From the NCBI GenBank assembly GCA_001534745.1, contig CP013997.1, positions 3,782,001-3,846,000 of the forward strand: a stretch of 64,000 bases of DNA. The letters are read 5' to 3'. Numbering within the stretch: position 1 is the first letter of the stretch; each line of letters begins with the position of its first letter. The notes beneath the pieces were generated by a model. The model was not told the DNA's origin. It did no database searches and saw nothing but the letters and a program-made list of their open reading frames with translations. Source of the DNA: Pseudomonas monteilii. Lineage in GTDB: Bacteria > Pseudomonadota > Gammaproteobacteria > Pseudomonadales > Pseudomonadaceae. This document shows positions 61,731 through 64,000 of the stretch, piece by piece. The position numbers and the translations under genes are program-made.

Positions 61731-62666
61731 ATGGTGAATCCTGTCGTGAACGACGCAACATCGACTTCCCCGAACGGCAGCCTCGACCAGAGCCTGCTCT
61801 ACCCTTCTCCGCTCAAGGAGTTCTGGCACGCCTTCTCGCGCAACAAGGGCGCGGTGATGGGCCTGGCCTTCGTCTGCCTGATCGTCTTCTGTGCGCTGTT
61901 CGCCCCTTGGGTCGCCCCCCATGACCCGAGCGAGCAGTACCGTGAAGCGCTGCTCACCCCACCGGCCTGGCTCGAAGGTGGCAGCCTGCAGTACTTGCTG
62001 GGCACCGACGAACTGGGCCGCGACCTGCTGTCGCGGCTGATCCATGGTGCGCGCCTGTCGCTGCTGATCGGCCTGTCCTCGGTGGTGCTGTCGCTGATCC
62101 CTGGCATCTTCATGGGCTTGCTGGCCGGCTTTTTCCCACGCCTGCTCGGCCCCTCGATCATGCGCATGATGGACGTGATGCTGGCACTGCCGTCGCTGCT
62201 GCTGGCGGTCGCCGTGGTGGCCATTCTCGGCCCTGGCCTGATCAACACGGTGATCGCCATCGCCATCGTCTCGCTGCCGTCCTACGTGCGGCTGACCCGC
62301 GCCGCGGTGATGGGCGAGCTCAACCGCGACTACGTCACCGCCGCACGCCTGGCCGGCGCCAGCCTGCCACGGCTGATGTTCGTGACCGTGCTGCCCAACT
62401 GCATGGCGCCGCTGATCGTCCAGGCCACGCTGAGCTTTTCCTCGGCGATCCTCGACGCCGCGGCCCTGGGTTTCCTCGGCCTTGGTGTGCAACCCCCCAC
62501 GCCGGAATGGGGCACCATGCTGGCTTCGGCCCGTGACTACATCGAGCGCGCCTGGTGGGTGGTGAGCCTGCCGGGCCTGACCATCCTGCTCAGCGTGCTG
62601 GCGATCAACCTGATGGGCGATGGGCTGCGTGACGCCCTCGACCCCAAACTCAAGAACGCCGCCTGA
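61731..62666 (+). CDS. dppC: dipeptide ABC transporter permease DppC
   Basis: DppC is the second permease. The 311-residue protein has a polar N-terminal tail of about 30 residues and the OppC/DppC layout: [38 protein letters not shown] and the EAA loop [21 protein letters not shown]. It ends [14 protein letters not shown] through [18 protein letters not shown]. dppD starts 10 nt downstream. Confidence 0.95.
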   Translation: MVNPVVNDATSTSPNGSLDQSLLYPSPLKEFWHAFSRNKGAVMGLAFVCLIVFCALFAPWVAPHDPSEQYREALLTPPAWLEGGSLQYLLGTDELGRDLLSRLIHGARLSLLIGLSSVVLSLIPGIFMGLLAGFFPRLLGPSIMRMMDVMLALPSLLLAVAVVAILGPGLINTVIAIAIVSLPSYVRLTRAAVMGELNRDYVTAARLAGASLPRLMFVTVLPNCMAPLIVQATLSFSSAILDAAALGFLGLGVQPPTPEWGTMLASARDYIERAWWVVSLPGLTILLSVLAINLMGDGLRDALDPKLKNAA

Positions 62667-62676
62667 GGACCACGCC

Positions 62677-63645
62677 ATGTCACTTCTACAGATCAACAAC
62701 CTGGCGGTGCGATTCGGCGACGCCAACGCCACGCCTGTGGTCGACGGCCTCGACCTGAGCGTGTCGGCCGGTGAAATCCTGGCCATCGTCGGTGAGTCCG
62801 GCTCTGGCAAGTCGGTGACCATGATGGCCCTGATGGGGCTGATCGAGGCGCCCGGGCGCGTCACCGCCGACACCCTGCGCTTCGACGGCACCGACATGCT
62901 CGGCCTGAGCGCCCGACAGCGGCGCAAGATCATCGGCAAGGACATCGCCATGGTCTTCCAGGACCCGATGACCGCGCTCAACCCCAGCTACACCGTGGGC
63001 TTCCAGATCGAGGAGGTGTTGCGCCAGCACCTGGGCCTCAAGGGCCGGGCGGCCCGTCAGCGGGCCCTGGAGCTGCTGCAGAAGGTGGAAATCCCCGCCC
63101 CCGAAAGCCGCCTCGACGCCTACCCGCACCAGCTGTCCGGCGGCATGAGCCAACGGGTGGCCATCGCCATGGCCATCGCGGGCGAACCGCGCCTGCTGAT
63201 CGCCGACGAGCCGACCACGGCGCTCGACGTGACCATCCAGGCGCAGATCATGGAGCTGCTGGTGAACCTGCAGAAGGCCCAGGACATGGCGCTGATCCTC
63301 ATCACCCACGACCTGGCCGTGGTCGCCGAGACGGCCAAGCGGGTGTGCGTGATGTACGCCGGCCAAGCGGTCGAGGTCGGCCAGGTGCCGGAGCTGTTCG
63401 ACGTCCCGGCCCACCCCTACACCGAAGCGCTGCTGGCGGCGATTCCCGAGCACAGCCTCGGTGCCGAACGCCTGGCCACCTTGCCGGGCATCGTGCCCGG
63501 ACGCTACGACCGACCCAGCGGCTGCCTGCTGTCACCGCGCTGCCCCTACGTGCGCGACAACTGCCGCCAGCAGCGGCCGGCCCTCGACCCCAAGGCGCAG
63601 AGCCTGGCGCGCTGCTTCTACCCGCTCAACCAGGAGGTGGCGTGA
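62677..63645 (+). CDS. dppD: dipeptide ABC transporter ATP-binding protein DppD
   Basis: DppD is one of two ATPases of the transporter. The 322-residue protein has Walker A GESGSGKS (39-46), signature [16 protein letters not shown], Walker [13 protein letters not shown] and the switch [10 protein letters not shown]. The C-terminal extension carries [14 protein letters not shown] and a later Cys in SLARCFYP, the oligopeptide/dipeptide C-terminal motif whose cysteines may bind an iron-sulfur cluster as reported for related DppD proteins. The ATG at 62677 gives [13 protein letters not shown]. Its stop overlaps the dppF start (TGATG). Confidence 0.95.
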   Translation: MSLLQINNLAVRFGDANATPVVDGLDLSVSAGEILAIVGESGSGKSVTMMALMGLIEAPGRVTADTLRFDGTDMLGLSARQRRKIIGKDIAMVFQDPMTALNPSYTVGFQIEEVLRQHLGLKGRAARQRALELLQKVEIPAPESRLDAYPHQLSGGMSQRVAIAMAIAGEPRLLIADEPTTALDVTIQAQIMELLVNLQKAQDMALILITHDLAVVAETAKRVCVMYAGQAVEVGQVPELFDVPAHPYTEALLAAIPEHSLGAERLATLPGIVPGRYDRPSGCLLSPRCPYVRDNCRQQRPALDPKAQSLARCFYPLNQEVA

Positions 63646-64000
63646 TGACCGTGGTCCTGACTGCGCGTGACCTGACGCGCCATTACGAAGTGTCCCGCGG
63701 CCTCTTCAAGGGGTCGGCGCACGTGCGTGCGCTCAACGGGGTGTCGTTCGAACTGGAAGCCGGCAAGACCCTGGCGGTGGTCGGCGAGTCCGGCTGCGGC
63801 AAGTCGACCCTGGCCCGCGCCCTGACGCTGATCGAAGAACCCACCTCCGGCTCGTTGCGCATCGACGGCCTGGAGGTCAAGGGTGCTGACAAGGCCGAAC
63901 GCAAGCAACTGCGCCGCGACGTGCAGATGGTGTTCCAGAGCCCCTACGCCTCGCTCAACCCTCGGCAGAAGATCGGCGACCAGTTGGCCGAACCGCTGCT
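63645..64000 (+). CDS. dppF: dipeptide ABC transporter ATP-binding protein DppF (5' part, cut by window end)
   Basis: DppF is the second ATPase. Only the first 118 codons are in the window. They include the start [20 protein letters not shown], Walker A GESGCGKST and the Q-loop QMVFQSPYASLNPRQKIG. The remaining part, with signature and Walker B, lies outside. The ATG overlaps the dppD stop by one base, so translation is probably coupled. Confidence 0.93.
   Translation, partial: MTVVLTARDLTRHYEVSRGLFKGSAHVRALNGVSFELEAGKTLAVVGESGCGKSTLARALTLIEEPTSGSLRIDGLEVKGADKAERKQLRRDVQMVFQSPYASLNPRQKIGDQLAEPL

Overview
The window is a gene-dense, GC-rich segment of a gammaproteobacterial chromosome. Gene order and protein sequences point to Pseudomonas, most likely the P. 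putida group. The diagnostic blocks are pepA-holC-valS, hisC-hisD-hisG-murA-ibaG with mlaBCDEF, kdsD-lptCAB-rpoN-hpf-ptsN-rapZ-ptsO, fagA-fumC-sodA, pmbA/yjgA/tldD, rng-maf-mreDCB, gatCAB, roxSR and a dpp operon with several binding proteins. I see no prophage, integrase, insertion sequence, CRISPR array, rRNA or tRNA.

Layout. 1-7750: the 5' part of lptF on the minus strand, then pepA, holC, a small conserved gene, valS and rlmF on the plus strand. 7803-11400: an HU-family gene (hupN), yejK, a GIY-YIG gene and a CynX-like transporter. 11501-19400 (minus): one long set running mlaF-E-D-C-B, a terminator, then ibaG, murA, hisG, hisD and hisC, ending at a very strong terminator. 19641-26248 (plus): KDO and LPS-transport genes, rpoN and the nitrogen-PTS cluster. 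26342-29030 (minus): the Fur-controlled fagA-fumC-sodA operon. 29031-29665 is a repeat-rich gap. 29666-42875: pmbA, yjgA, tldD, a nitrilase-family gene, yhdP, rng, maf and mreDCB. 43067-47971 (plus): gatCAB, an RlpA-like lipoprotein and a Na+/Ca2+ exchanger. 47972-48465 is a second repeat-rich gap. 48466-52829 (minus): aroP, an AEC-family carrier and the roxSR redox two-component system. 53026-64000 (plus): a SIMPL-domain protein and the dipeptide system, with three DppA paralogues, an OprD-type porin and DppBCDF. dppF is cut by the window end.

How the genes work together. Much of the window serves the cell envelope: LPS export (lptF, lptCAB), KDO supply (kdsD), peptidoglycan precursor supply (murA), retrograde phospholipid transport (mla), the elongasome (mreBCD) and YhdP. 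A second theme is regulation and stress: RpoN with its linked PTS-Ntr genes, RoxSR, and iron-limited switching to FumC and SodA.

The most unusual points are these. kdsC is absent from its usual place between kdsD and lptC, which now holds a coupled 32-codon ORF. mreC and the exchanger gene both appear to start at ATT. A composite repeat of about 230 bp occurs in inverted copies 19 kb apart, with a 60-bp perfectly identical core. A pair of opposed heptanucleotide arrays lies upstream of valS. Inverted repeats occur at every junction from dppA1 to dppB. The fumC-sodA interval is too short for the usual orfX. No novel multi-gene system was evident.
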